NCBI GenBank assembly: GCA_902651635.1
Contig: CACRSC010000004.1
Span: 113,306 to 177,305 of the forward strand
Direction of reading: 5' to 3'
Length of the DNA: 64,000 nucleotides
Source of the DNA: Mastigamoeba balamuthi
Taxonomy: Eukaryota; Evosea; Mastigamoebida; Mastigamoebidae
How positions within the stretch are numbered: the first letter of the stretch is position 1; each line of letters starts with the position of its first letter. Shown here piece after piece: positions 53,848 to 64,000 of the stretch. The translations under genes were made by a program, and so were the position numbers. The notes beneath the pieces are model-generated. The model ran no database searches. It was not told where the DNA came from and saw only the letters and a program-made list of their open reading frames with translations.

Positions 53848-55732
53848 ATGAGCACCGTGGAGCTGAGCGCCCTGACCGCCGTGTCGCCGCTGGACGGCCG
53901 CTACTGGAACAACGCGAGCGTGTGCTCGGACCAGTTCAGCGAGCTGGCGCTGTTCCGCTACCGCGCCCTCGTGGAGATCGAGTACTTCGCAGCCCTCGTC
54001 GACTCCCCGCTGCCCCAGCTCGCCTCCTTCCCGCGCGACAAGCTGCCCGCCCTCCGCCAGGCCTACCTCTCCTTCTCCGCCGCCGACGCGGCCGCCGTCA
54101 AGGCCATCGAGAAGGTCACCAACCACGACGTCAAGGTCCGTGTTCTCGGCGGTTCTCTTCGTGTTTTTCAAGTAGTACGATCAATTGACCGATCAAAACC
54201 GGCGGCTTGCAGGCGATGGAGTACTGGATCAAGGACAAGGTGTTTGACGCCAACGGGCTGCAGCAGTGGAGGGAGTTTGTGCACTTTGGGCTGACGTCGC
54301 AGGACATCAACTCGACGTCCATCTGCCTGCTGCTGCGCGACGCGGTCGTCCACCTCTACTTCCCGGAGCTCCGCGCCCTCGCGGCCCGCGTGCGCGACAT
54401 GGGCGTCGAGTGGCGCGACGTCGCCATGCTGGCCCGCACCCACGGCCAGCCCGCCACCCCCACCCGCGTCGGCAAGGTCCTCTCCTCCCTCCACTCTTCT
54501 CCCTCTCTCCGTTCCTCTTCTTATCTCTTATCCCTTCTCTTCTCTCTTCTCCACTCCACACCACTCTTCCTCTCTCTTTACACACGCATACGCGCACTCC
54601 GCTCTCTCCACTCCTCTCTCCGTGCACACATCCTCTCTTACCCTCTCTCTCTCTCTTCTCCTATCCCTTAGCACCCCACTCTTCACTCTTCACTCCTCTC
54701 TGCTCTCTATCTCCTCCAGTCTTTTATCTGCTCACTCCTCTCCTTTGATCACTCTTCGCTCTTGACTCCTCACTCTTCTCTCTTCACTCTGCACCCACGA
54801 TCGGGGGAACTCGCTGACGTGTGTGGGTGTCCCCTGCGCAGGAGCTGCTGGTGTTTGCCGAGAGGCTCGACGACGCGCTCGAGGCCCTGAGGGGCGTCCG
54901 CTTCGAGGCCAAGTTCGGCGGTGCCACGGGCGGCTTCAACGCGCACAACGTGGCCTTCCCGTCGGTCGACTGGCCGAGCTTCGCCGACGCCTTCATCGCC
55001 GGCCTGCCCGGCCTGCCGCCGCGCTCTGGCGAGGCCCAGCAGCTGCCGCGCATCCGCAGGCAGCGCTACACGACGCAGATCGAGCACTACGACTCGATCT
55101 GCGCCGCCTTTGACGCGGTCAAGCGCGCCAACACGGTCGTGCTGGACCTCTGCCGCGACATGTGGGCCTACATCAGCGCCGACTACTTCCGCCTCAAGGT
55201 CATCGCCGGCGAGGTGGGCTCGTCGGCCATGCCGCACAAGGTCAACCCCATCGACTTCGAGAACGCCGAGGGCAACATCGGCATCGCCAACGCGCTCTTC
55301 GAGCACTTCAGCGCCAAGCTGCCCGTCTCGCGCCTGCAGCGCGACCTCAGCGACTCGACCGTCTCGCGCAACTTCGGCGTGGCGTTTGCGCACACGCACG
55401 TCGCGCTGAGGTCCGCCCAGCGCGGCCTCGGCAAGGTCCACCTCGACGAGGCCAGGATCGCCCAGGACCTCGAGGCGCACTGGGAGGTCGTCGCCGAGGC
55501 CGTCCAGACGGTCCTGAGGCGCGCGGGCCACCCGAGGCCCTACGAGGCGCTCAAGGACGCGACGCGCGGCTGCCACGTGACGCGCGAGGCCATCGAGAAG
55601 CTCGTCGAGAGCCTCGACTGCGTCGACCAGTCGGTGCGCGACGAGCTGCTCGCGATCACGCCCGCCAAGTTCATCGGCGTCATCCCCAGCCCCGTCGGAG
55701 CGTTCCCTAACATCGACAAGACCACGTTCTAG
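53848..55732 (+). CDS. purB: Adenylosuccinate lyase, bacterial PurB type
   Basis: Three exons (53848-54135, 54213-54476, 54842-55732) give 480 residues; E. coli PurB has 456. It splits SAICAR to AICAR plus fumarate, and adenylosuccinate to AMP plus fumarate, in purine synthesis. The start ELSALTAVSPLDGRYWNN matches E. coli ELSSLTAVSPVDGRYGDK. HFGLTSQDINSTS carries the conserved Thr-Ser binding loop, ARTHGQPATPTRVGKEL the catalytic His region, and GEVGSSAMPHKVNPIDFENA the flexible signature loop with the catalytic Ser. This is the branch found in bacteria and some protists rather than the human-type ADSL. Intron 2 is an unusually long polypyrimidine tract. Confidence 0.97.
54477..54841 (+). 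repeat. Polypyrimidine (CTCTTC-rich) intron
   Basis: The 365-base second intron of the adenylosuccinate lyase gene is nearly pure C/T from about 54477 to 54790, as irregular CTCTTCTCC units with few purines. It begins GTCCTC and ends TGCGCAG. Confidence 0.85.
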
Positions 55733-56002
55733 ACACCACCACCCGGGAATCCAACCAAACAAGCAGCAGCTTCTATCCTTAGGTTAACTTTGAGCGCTCA
55801 GAGTGTCTAGTCAGCGTCTCTGTGTCCTGCGGGTCCCCGGAAAAGGATTCATTGGGCCAGACACAATGACGACCCCAACAACCCGCGCTGGTCTGAGTGT
55901 TGGTCGCGCGTTTACCCTTCGAAAGATCACCAAGTGCAAACCCAGCGAGTACAAGGTCGCTATCTTGTGGACAACCCTTGCACTGGAGAGGGCGCGCAGC
56001 GA
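55733..56002. other. Convergent 3' region
   Basis: 270 bp between the stops of adenylosuccinate lyase (plus) and the soluble cyclase (minus). A plus-strand frame covering 55803-56450 overlaps the cyclase tail and is regarded as its shadow. Confidence 0.5.
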
Positions 56003-59000
56003 TCACGAGAACGTCTTGGTGTTTGTGACGAGGAAGCTGAGCCCGGTGTCTGCCGACCGTGGCCGCGCCCCCTGGTTGTGTGCCAGCATCGTCGCCACGA
56101 TCCGCGGCCTCTGCACAAACGGCGGCAGTCGCGGCGGCGTGCACGTCGTCGGCATCGGCACCGGGCTGATCTGTATGGGCTGCACCGGCCGGAACCCCGA
56201 CTCGTGCGAGCTCGCGGCGCTCGACGCTCTCCGTCTCCGCGTCTCTGGCAGCGCGGCCGGCGGTCGCGGCGACGGCGACGTGGCCTCGGGCTCCGGCAGC
56301 TCGTCCGCAGAGATGGCCAGCGGCGACTTGGCGGTCGGTGCGAGCAGCGGCCGCGGCGACGGCTTGGTAGGGTCCAGAGGGCTAAGCACAGACGGCGCAC
56401 TGTCCACCGACAGCGACAGCACGCGCTTGTCCCCAGTCGGCGCCGCCTGAATCCTCAGTTGGTCTCGTTCGGCCTTTGTCTGCCCCGGGCGTCAGATGGG
56501 TCGCTGGTGGACAGGGGTGTGAGTGTGCAGCGTGTTGCTCGCCTTCTCCAGAGAGACCTCGAGGGTGTGCATCTTCTCGCGGAGCTTGTCGCACGTCGTC
56601 AGCGTCTGCGTGTGCTCCACCGTCTCCTTGTCCAGCTTCTCCTCCAGCAGCTTCAGCTTGCTGCGGGGCGTCCGCGGCAGCCGTTACTCGCAGGGAAGGG
56701 AGGACGAGACCCGAGCAGAAAGCGCTTGCCTTTTCAGCGACGCGTGCGAGTTGATCGTAGCGAAGATGCACTGCGTTCCCGTGTCCTCTCCCCTGGCCAG
56801 CGGGAACACTGCCTTCGTCTGCCGGTGTTCAGAGAGCCAGAGAGTGTGCGAGAGCGTGAGTGAGCGAGTGTGCGAATGAGAGTTGCGCTGGTGGTCGGCA
56901 GGCGACGGGGTGTACCGTCTGCGTGGCCGTCGACCTGAACTCCTCGGGGTTCTTGAGAATGTGTATGCTGCGCCGCAGCTCCGTCTGCTCCTTGTAGACC
57001 CTGTCGATGCCCTTCTCCAGCTTCTGCGAGTACTCGGTGAACTCCTCCAGCCGCATCTCGGCTCCGATGACCTTCCTCTGCAACGCGGGGCCCCCGAGTC
57101 AGTCGCTCCTGTCTGGCCCGCTGCGCCGCTTACGTGCAGGCTGCAGATCTCCCCGGCCTTTGCCGCCACCTGCTCGCCGATCTCCGTTCGCGACTTGGCG
57201 AGCTGCATCAGCGTTTGCCTGCCCCCGTCGCTTTGCGTCAGTCCGGCCGCTCCTGCAGTGGGTTCGTGGGGGTCGGTCGCACGCGATCTGCGCAGCCCTC
57301 TGGCGAAACGTGATGACGTTGGTCAGGAGGTACTGCGCCTTCTGCTGCTGGTCCGCTGCGGCCAGAGGTGAGCGGGGCGCTGAGGGATTCGAGGCTCACG
57401 CGGGAGCTTGACTTGGATCTCGCGGATGATGCCGTCGAGCCCCTGGATCTCGGGGATCAGCTGCTCGACCGGCAGCGACTCGCCCTCCTCGACAGACGTC
57501 AGCAGGTTCATCTGGCTGGCCGAGCGCAGCAGCCCCGACTCGGGCTCGGCCTGTATGGCCTCCTGGTTCCTCAGCGTCGGCAGGAACCTCTTCTTGAGGC
57601 CTCTGGGCATGATCTGTATGATCCTCTCGTGCGCTTTGATCCCCTGGCCGCTCTGTGAGGGCACCGCGAGGAGGGGGAGCGGAGCGAAGGGCGGCGTCTC
57701 TGGGGGACCTTGAGGGGGAAGTTGCCCATCTCGACAGAGATCACCGAGGTCTCCTCCTGCTTGGCGATGTCCCAGAGCGTGCCCGACGCGAGGATCTGGC
57801 CGCCGTGCGCCAGCCCCGCGATGCGCGCGGCCCTGTTGACCGTGATGCCGTAGTAGTCGGCCCTCCCGGTCGTCTTGTCGATCTGGAAGTGCACCGGCCC
57901 GTAGTGTATGCCCATCCTCACCTTCAGCCCCCGGAACACCAGCGACCCGTCGGCTGCCCGCGTCTGCGTTGCCTCGCAGTCAGAGAACCCCCGAGAGAGA
58001 CACAGAGAGAAAGAGTGCGAGAGACAGAGGGATGGACACAAACAGAGCCAGAGAGAGTGTGTGTGTGAGGTGAGAGGCACGAGAGAGAAACAGAGACAGA
58101 AAGACAGGAACAGGAAGAGAGACAGAGAGTGGAGTTACCTCCCCGGCAAAGTGCGAGCTGAGGAGCGTGCGCGACCACTCGACAGCGAGCAGCGACTCCT
58201 GCACCTGCGCGCACCAGCGCACGGCCTGCTGCGGCGCAGCGAAGACGGCCATCATGGCGTCGCCCTCCGTCTTGACCTCGTAGCCCTCGCACTTGGCCAG
58301 GTGCTCCCTCAGCACCTGGAAGTGCTGCTCCAGCGCGCTGCGGTCCCGTCCCTGTCAGGCGGGGGAAGAGGGAACGCGTAGGAGATGCCGTTCGCGCACG
58401 TCCTCATGGCGTCTGGGTACTGCTCCCACTGCGCCGTGCTGTTCTCCACGTCGGTGAACGCCAGTGCGATGTTCCTGAGCGAGTGGGTGACCAGTCAGCC
58501 ACTCAGCTCTGGGGGAGGGGTACGCGATGCCGTTCTCCTTCCGTACCCCTTGGGTGGCTCGATCTCCTTGGGCTTCTTGGGGTCGTCCAGCTCATCCTGG
58601 CTCTGGTCGTTTTGCCCCTCGGCCCTGCGAGGTTCCGGCGGGGGAGGGGGCTCAGGCTCAGGCGGACGCGGGCGCATGGGAGAGGTGCGAGGGGGAGCTG
58701 CGCAGTGCATGCGCACTCCTTGGCCGTCAGCTTCTCGTTGAGCATCGCGATCTGGTTCCCCGCGGTGATCAGGGAGCTCTCCAGCAGCGCCTTGTCGACG
58801 TCCATCTTCTCGAGCTTCCTCTGCGTCTCCTCGAGGGTCACCTGCGGGCGCTCTCTGACTGAGTGCTGCGCTCCCCCTCACTGGGAGCGGGAGTCCCGGG
58901 CACCTGCAGCCTCTTGTTCTCTGCCGCGAGCTCCTCCGTCTTCCGCGCCATCTGCGCCTCTGCCTCGCTCCTCTGCGCCACCGCTGCCCTCCTGGCCTCC

Positions 59001-59917
59001 GAGTCGCCGCTGCTCTTCTCGGCCTGCAGTGCTCCTGTCAGCCCTCTGGGTGAGGCGTGGCGTCCGCACGGCCTCGAGGCTGCGCCTGAGCGCCGCGATC
59101 TCCGTGTTGGCCGCCGTGAGCTGCTCCTGGGCCTGCGCGTGCTTCCTCCTGAACATCGTGGCCGCGTTGGCCTCGTCCTCGAGCCGCAGCCGCAGCGACT
59201 CCTGCTCCGCCGCGGCCACCTCGAGCGCGCTGGCCGAGTCCGTCTCGCGGCTGCTGGCCTCCTCCGAGGCGTCCTGCAGCTCGCGGACCCTGCCCTTGAG
59301 CTCGCGCTTCTCCGCCTCGAGCCCCGCCTCCCGCTTGGCCCACCTGGCCTTCTCCTCCTTGAGCTTCTCCACGTACCCCTCCCTGTCCCTCACCAGCTGG
59401 TGCACGAGCCTGCACCGCGTGAGTGTTGGTGGTAGTGACGTCACAGTGACGTGGGCGCTCGCCTCTCGAAGAGGTTGTACGGGACGGTCTTCTGGACAGA
59501 CGTCGGCGAGGGCGGCGGAGCAGACCCCGGGGCGGGCGCCACGGTGGCGCGCCTGGCGAACCGCTCGAGCTCCTCGGGCCTCATCCCGGCCACGTCGCCC
59601 GACGTCGGCGCTGCAGCAGCAGCAGCGGCGGGCGAGTCGCTCTATAAATAGAACAGTGATGTCACTCCGGGGGAAAATGGCACAGCACGCGGTCTCCGCG
59701 GCCCGCGGGGACGGACGAGGTAGTCGACGAGGTCGCCGTCGGTGCTGGAGGCCAGGTGCAGAGGCACGTGCGGGGAGCGCGGGGAGGGCGTGGGCGGCTT
59801 GGCCTGCGGCGGCGGGCCCGAGAACGAGATCCGGCGGGTCTGCGACGACAGCAGGCGCACGGTGCTGGGGTGGCTGCCCTTGCGCGACACCGCCTCGGGC
59901 ACTCCCAGCGTGGACAT
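56003..59917 (-). CDS. Soluble class III nucleotidyl cyclase with coiled coils
   Basis: Starts MSTLGVPEAVSRKGSHPSTV, followed by Ser/Pro-rich sequence and a coiled-coil region over several exons (REGYVEKLKEEKARWAKREA, LEETQRKLEKMDVDKALLES). The cyclase domain is split over four exons: RNIALAFTDVENSTAQWEQY with the first metal Asp, YEVKTEGDAMMAVFAAP with the second Asp and the ATP-type Lys, RMGIHYGPVHF, and YYGITVNRAARIAGLAHGG with the transition-state Asn and Arg. Further coiled coil (GAEMRLEEFTEYSQKLEKGI, KLLEEKLDKETVEHTQTLTT) and a Ser/Pro/Ala tail end at TGA 56003-56005. No membrane segment is seen, unlike the receptor cyclase at 28441-31132. The TDVENST motif is the type seen in trypanosomatid and other protist adenylyl cyclases. 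One intron (about 57975-58135) is GA-rich on the plus strand. Confidence 0.85.
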
Positions 59918-60175
59918 CGCCCGCGCGCTGACGCAAAGCAGTTCGAAGAAACTGCGCGGGGTCGCAAAGATCCGCGCATCTTCCGCAGATTCTTTCCGGA
60001 GAGAGCGCGAATCTCGCCCCTCGTGCAATCAACAATTCCTGGTCTCTCTTTCTTTCTTTCTTTCTCTCTCTCTGGTGTTTCAGTTCCCACACTCGAATTC
60101 GGAATACAGGAGGTGGGCGCTGCGGGCGCGGGCGACGGGGCGGGTGGGGGTGTGGGAGGGAGGTGGGGGTGCGCG

Positions 60176-62984
60176 CTAGTGCCTGTTGGAGGGGGTCGAG
60201 GACTGCTGGCTGCGCTCGAGGACGCACTCGCTGAGCTCGACGGTGGAGCCCGTCTCGGCCTCGGTGGCCTCTGCGCAGTTGTAGTCAAAGAGCCTGCACG
60301 CGTGCAGCGTCACCAGCGCCCTGCCCTCGCACGTCAGCGTCGGGGCGCCGTCGCTGCCGTGCAGGTGGCACGTGTCGAAGAGCAGGCGCGACTCCGAGGC
60401 GGCCCGGACGCAGGGCGAGCAGCCAAAGACGTCGCAGAGCTTGAAGCTGCCCGTGGCCTCCTCCTTGGCCCACACGCAGACGGTCCCGCTGTCGTTGAGG
60501 TTGCACGTGTCAAACTCGACCTCGGTGCCCGCGCCCGCGACCTCGACAGAGGCCAGGCAGTTGCCAAAGACCCTGCAGCTGCGGAACGTCGCCCCGCCGC
60601 CGCTGTGCGCGTAGACGCCGCTCTCCTCGCACTCGTGCACAGAGCAGTCCTGGAACACGGCCTCGGTGCCCGACTTGAGCTCGATGCCCGTCAGCGCCGA
60701 CCCCCAGATGTCGACGTCCTTGAAGCTCCCGCCGTTGCCGTTCTTGAGGAAGAGCCCCGCCCTGTTGGTGCGCACGGTGCAGTCCGAGACGACGGGCGAC
60801 GCGCCATCGGACTCGAGCGCGACCTTGGCGTGGCCCCACAGGTGGCACTTGGACAGCACCGTCTCGGCGCCGTCAGAGAGCATCACGCCGCGGCGGGCGC
60901 ACTCGTGTATCTCGCACTCGGCCAGGGACGCGGTCGTCGAGCTGCCCGACACGCGGACGCCCGTCTGCGCGCGGCAGACGGTGCTCTCGCGCATCTCGAG
61001 CGTCGCCGAGTCGGCCACCTGGACGCACGTCTCGCAGTCGGCGACAAGCGACTCGCAGATGCTGCACGACGAGGCGCCCGAGAGGCTGAGCCCCGTCTTG
61101 CACTCGACAATCTTGCAGTTCTCGACGCGCGCAGAGGAGGACTGCTCGAGGCTGAGGCCCGAGCCGCCGGGCGCCGAGCAGACGTTCGAGCGGGCGACGT
61201 GGAGGCTCGAGCCATTGAGCAGCGTGACGCCCCCGCGCACCTCGCACTCGAGGACGCTCAGCGCGCCGCTCTCGACGACAAAGACGGGCGCCGAGGACGG
61301 CGAGGGCGAGGGCGACGACGAGGACGAGGCCGCCGACGCCGCGTCGGCCTCGGTGGAGCGGAACATCATGCTCTCCACCGAGAGCTCCGCGCCGGCGGTG
61401 ACCCTGAACATCGCAAAGTCCCCGGACGTCCGCAGCTGCGGCAGGCCGTCCCCCTCGGACGACAGGCGGATGCTCTTGGCCAGCACGATGGTCCTGCGGA
61501 CGACATGCAGCCCAGGAGGCACGTACACCGCCCCAGCGGAGCAGGCGTCGATGGCTTGGTTGCCCGGAGAAGCGCTGCGTCAGTGGCTGGCACGAAGAGA
61601 GGGGGAAAGAAAGAGAGAGAGAGCGCACCGGACGCTATGTCGTAGTCCGAGGGCGACGGGCAGCTGCGGGACTGCTTGGGCTGCCGCATCATGGCGTCCA
61701 GCTCGTCGCTCAGCTGGGCGAACGTGGGCCTCCTGGCGGGGTCCATGTCCCAGCAGCGCGCCATCAAGTCGTACACCTTCTGCGGGCACGCCTTGGCTTT
61801 GGGGAGCCTGTGCCACCACGCACTCTGTCAGTCCCAGCCCTCCTGGGGGCTGCAGTGCGCTGGCACCTTTTGCCCTGGAGGAGGTGCGGGAGGAGGTCGT
61901 CTGCGTCCTCGATGTCGCTGTAGGGCCTCTGGTCCGTCTCGAACAGCTCCCACATGAGCACCCCGAAGCTCCAGACGTCGCTGCTCGTCGTGTAGATGCC
62001 GTCCCGCAGCGCCTCGGGCGCCGTCCACCTCTTGGGCACCACGCCCGTCTTTCGCAGCAGAATGCCGTCCTGCAGCTTGCCAGACAGCCCGAAATCTGTT
62101 TCCAGATCTCCCACGTCAGCAGGGGGGGCCATGTTTCTTGAAACAGGGAAATGCCGGCAATTGAATGGGTGGGGAAAAGGCACCGCATATCTTGAGAATG
62201 GAGGGCGGGCTGTCTTCGTGCGAGAACCCCGCCTCCTCGGCAGCGCTCGCGGGGCCGAAGCACAGCACGTTCCTCGCGGAGAGGTCCCTGTGCACGACGC
62301 CGCGGGCCGCGAGATACTGCATGCCGCTCGCAACGTCGCCCGCCATCCGCAGCGCCTCGGACGCCGGCAGCGGCGTCCTGCGCGACCTCAGGTACGACAG
62401 CAGGCTGCCCCCGGGCGCGTACTCCGTCACCACGTGCAGCGCCCCCGCCGCGCTGCATTTGATTTCGTCCAATCGATCGGACACCGCCCGCAAAATTTGT
62501 GTATTTAAGATCAAGTGATAAGAAATCAATTGAACTCGCGTCTCCCGAGTTGGCACCTGCGGAAAACCCCGAAGACCGCGGCGACGTTCGGGTGCCGCAG
62601 CGACGCGCCGAGCGCGGCCTCGGCCGCGAGCTGCGCGTCCTCCTCGTGCGGCGCGGCCCTCCCCGCACCGCCGCCGCCGCCGCCCCTGGGGAAGAGCTTC
62701 TTGACGGCGACGGCGGCGCGGTGCCACGTGCCCCTGTAGACGGCGCCGAACGACCCGCGCCCGAGCTCCTCGCGCAGGACGACGCCGTCGAGCGCAGCGG
62801 GCACCGACGTCGCGGCCCGGCGCAGCGCGCGGCGCGGGCCGAGGCGGACGCCCAGCGAGTCCCAGTCGGCGTCGGTGAGCAGCGCGAGCGAGGCCGGCGC
62901 GAGCTCGGCGGCGGCGAGGACGGCGGCGTACTTGGCGTCGACCGAGACGCTCTCGAGCCACGCCCCCCAGGACTCCTCGTCCAT
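60176..62984 (-). CDS. SAM domain, TKL kinase and C-terminal parallel beta-helix fusion
   Basis: Starts MDEESWGAWLESVSVDAKYA, a SAM domain ending near SLGVRLGPRRALRRAA. The kinase is complete: GRGSFGAVYRGTW, AVAVKKLF, VTEYAPGGSLLSYLRS, a tyrosine-kinase-like catalytic loop VVHRDLSARNVLCF, TDFGLSGKLQ, KRWTAPEALRDGIYTTSSDV, and the late CWDMDPARRPTFAQLSDELD. After an intron the last 450 residues are a repeated beta-helix of pectin-lyase fold, with rungs of about 22 residues (CKIVECKTGLSLSGASSCSI, CTVRTNRAGLFLKNGNGGSF, CSVHECEESGVYAHSGGGAT), similar to the FBXO11 and NosD type. SAM plus TKL suggests oligomer-controlled signalling; the beta-helix may read a carbohydrate or protein target. Specificity for Tyr or Ser/Thr is not decidable. 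Confidence 0.88.
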
Positions 62985-63564
62985 CCGCGTCGTCGCCGCG
63001 AGGGTCTCCGTGCGTGGCGTTGGGGGGGGAGGTGGTGGTGGAAGAGTGCAGAATGGGGGAATGAATGCAAGTGGGAGATTGATGGTGTCACGGGATCTAA
63101 AACGGCGAGGCAGATTTGCCGTATCTCCGACAGAAGCGAGGGGTGGGTGGGTGGGGGAGAGGCGGCGGCGGGGCAAGAGGGGGGAAGAAAAAGCGACCCA
63201 GACAATGAATGGCATCAGTAAAGGGTATGATATACGTCAGGACTCAGACTTGGTGTGTCAGAATAAAGTTGAATCACTTGCCATGTTCTCGTCTTGCTTT
63301 GTTCAGCTCCTAGTTTTCGGACCGTAGGAAAAACCTCTGTGCCCTCCGCCAGCCGGCGCTGCTTATGGGAGCCCAGGGGCCCGCCGCGCGGTCGGCAGAG
63401 ACTGTCTCCCGCGGGCTCGTGCGGGAGGACTGCGCGAGCGTTGGGATTCCCACACGGCCGTACAATGACGGACCCCTGCGTCACCGCGGGATATTTTCCC
63501 GCGGGGTTGAAAAAATCTGCAGTAGCAGCTTCTTCTCCTCTCTTCCGGCTTCCTGCGGTTTCCA
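62985..63564. promoter_or_regulatory. Bidirectional promoter region between kinase and Rab7
   Basis: 580 bp between divergent ATGs. GCCGTATCTCCGACAG (about 63118) lies upstream of the kinase, and GCGGGATATTTTCCCGCGGG (63487-63506), an inverted GCGGGA/TCCCGC pair around GATATTTT, lies 60-80 bp upstream of Rab7. AATAAA at 63261-63266 is in the middle. Confidence 0.5.
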
Positions 63565-63831
63565 ATGGGCGAGCACGTCCTCCTCAAGGTCGTCATCCTC
63601 GGCGACAGCGGGTGCCCCCCCGTCATCCCCCCGGGTGCCCTCCCAGTGCTCCGGGCGCTGACTGGCCCCGTCTCCCCTTGGGCTGCAGTGTGGGCAAGAC
63701 GAGCCTGATGAACCAGTACGTCAACAAGGAGTTCAGTGCGCACTACCGCGCCACCATCGGCGCCGACTTCCTCACGCGCCCCATCGAGATCGACGGCTAC
63801 AACGTCACCCTGCAGATATGGGACACCGCAG
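63565..63831 (+). CDS. RAB7: Rab7 GTPase, first two exons (runs off the window)
   Basis: Exons 63565-63611 and 63689-63831. Joined, they read [40 protein letters not shown] and QIWDTAG, almost the same as Rab7 ([48 protein letters not shown]). The P-loop GDSGVGKTS, the switch-I Thr in the ATIGADF effector loop and the DTAG switch-II start are intact. Rab7 directs late endosome-lysosome fusion and maturation. Intron 1 is 77 bp and splits the P-loop codon for Gly. The rest of the gene, including NKxD and the prenylated Cys end, lies beyond 64000. Confidence 0.95.
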
Positions 63832-64000
63832 GTCCCGCGCACCCCGCGCGCACACCACACGCGCGCGCCCCCCTCGAGTCTCTCGTGTCTGCGTCGCGTT
63901 GCAATTTCGGTGGACAATCGCTCGAAATCGGCGTGCCCCTTGGTCCGATGCGGAAGCGGGAGGAGCAGTTGCCCGAGTGCCACGCTTCACTGGATGTGAC
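63832..64000 (+). other. Rab7 intron 2 (incomplete)
   Basis: Begins GTCCCG and stays non-coding to the window end, with CGCGCACACC-type dinucleotide runs near 63836-63871. The next expected segment, GQERFQSL, is not reached. Confidence 0.75.

Noticed and set aside
55803-56450. A 215-codon plus-strand frame after adenylosuccinate lyase
   Set aside because: It overlaps the Ser/Pro tail of the minus-strand cyclase, which has continuous splicing support from the coiled-coil exons; the plus frame has no family match.
1-64000. Possible virus-derived, LTR, Polinton, CRISPR or operon-like structures
   Set aside because: No reverse transcriptase, integrase, capsid, terminal repeat pair or regular spacer array was recognised anywhere in the window.

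Overview
This is nuclear DNA from a GC-rich microbial eukaryote, most likely a flagellate or an amoeba with a flagellate stage. The genes are single transcription units broken by short introns (about 30-180 bp, a few near 350 bp). They lie on both strands without operons and encode typical eukaryotic proteins: dynamin, DENN, Rab7, Josephin, Timeless, PPWD1, NASP and LIM. An OFD1 homologue points to centrioles or basal bodies. I do not name a lineage; the families seen do not fix one. Exon joins were read by eye from frame, splice dinucleotides and family conservation. In 15 genes the joined exons gave a length divisible by three.

Left end, 1-5755: an unstable, AT-richer stretch. A HEAT-repeat gene is cut by a single N at 1242. 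Its 3' end is repeated at 2467-2944 up to a 688-bp assembly gap. Between the copies is a fold-back repeat. From about 3905 to 5215 lies a decayed receptor-kinase gene on the minus strand.

Region 5756-24945: NASP-type histone chaperone and OFD1 (both minus); ATP-type PEP carboxykinase, a long armadillo-repeat protein, a luminal 2H-phosphoesterase-like membrane protein, a metallophosphoesterase and an ataxin-3-type deubiquitinase (all plus); then a relic of the neighbouring phosphodiesterase gene and an unassigned protein with a SAP-like tail (minus).

Region 24946-34501: a membrane-receptor adenylyl cyclase followed head-to-tail by a membrane-receptor cyclic-nucleotide phosphodiesterase, so synthesis and breakdown of cAMP sit side by side. 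Then come PPWD1 (WD40 plus cyclophilin) and a small divergent gene.

Region 34617-46382: dynamin-related GTPase, Timeless/Tof1 replication-fork protein, a charged protein ending in a CaaX-like motif, a coiled-coil protein, a type II membrane protein with two tandem glycosyltransferase-like domains, and a two-RRM (RBM34/Nop12-like) protein.

Region 46383-64000: a DENND1/connecdenn-like Rab exchange factor with AP-2, clathrin and EH-binding motifs, an FCP1-like phosphatase fused to a RING finger, a two-LIM protein, a tRNA-like element, bacterial-type adenylosuccinate lyase, a soluble coiled-coil class III cyclase, a SAM-TKL kinase-beta-helix fusion, and the first exons of Rab7, which runs off the window.

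Three features recur across genes. The 5' splice sites are often GTNCG rather than GTRAG. A few introns are GC-AG. A GATATT/AATATC motif recurs just upstream of many start codons and inside longer introns. Functional themes are cAMP signalling, endocytic and Rab membrane traffic, and nucleic-acid or chromatin maintenance. I saw no rRNA, CRISPR array, retroviral, LTR or Polinton-like element.
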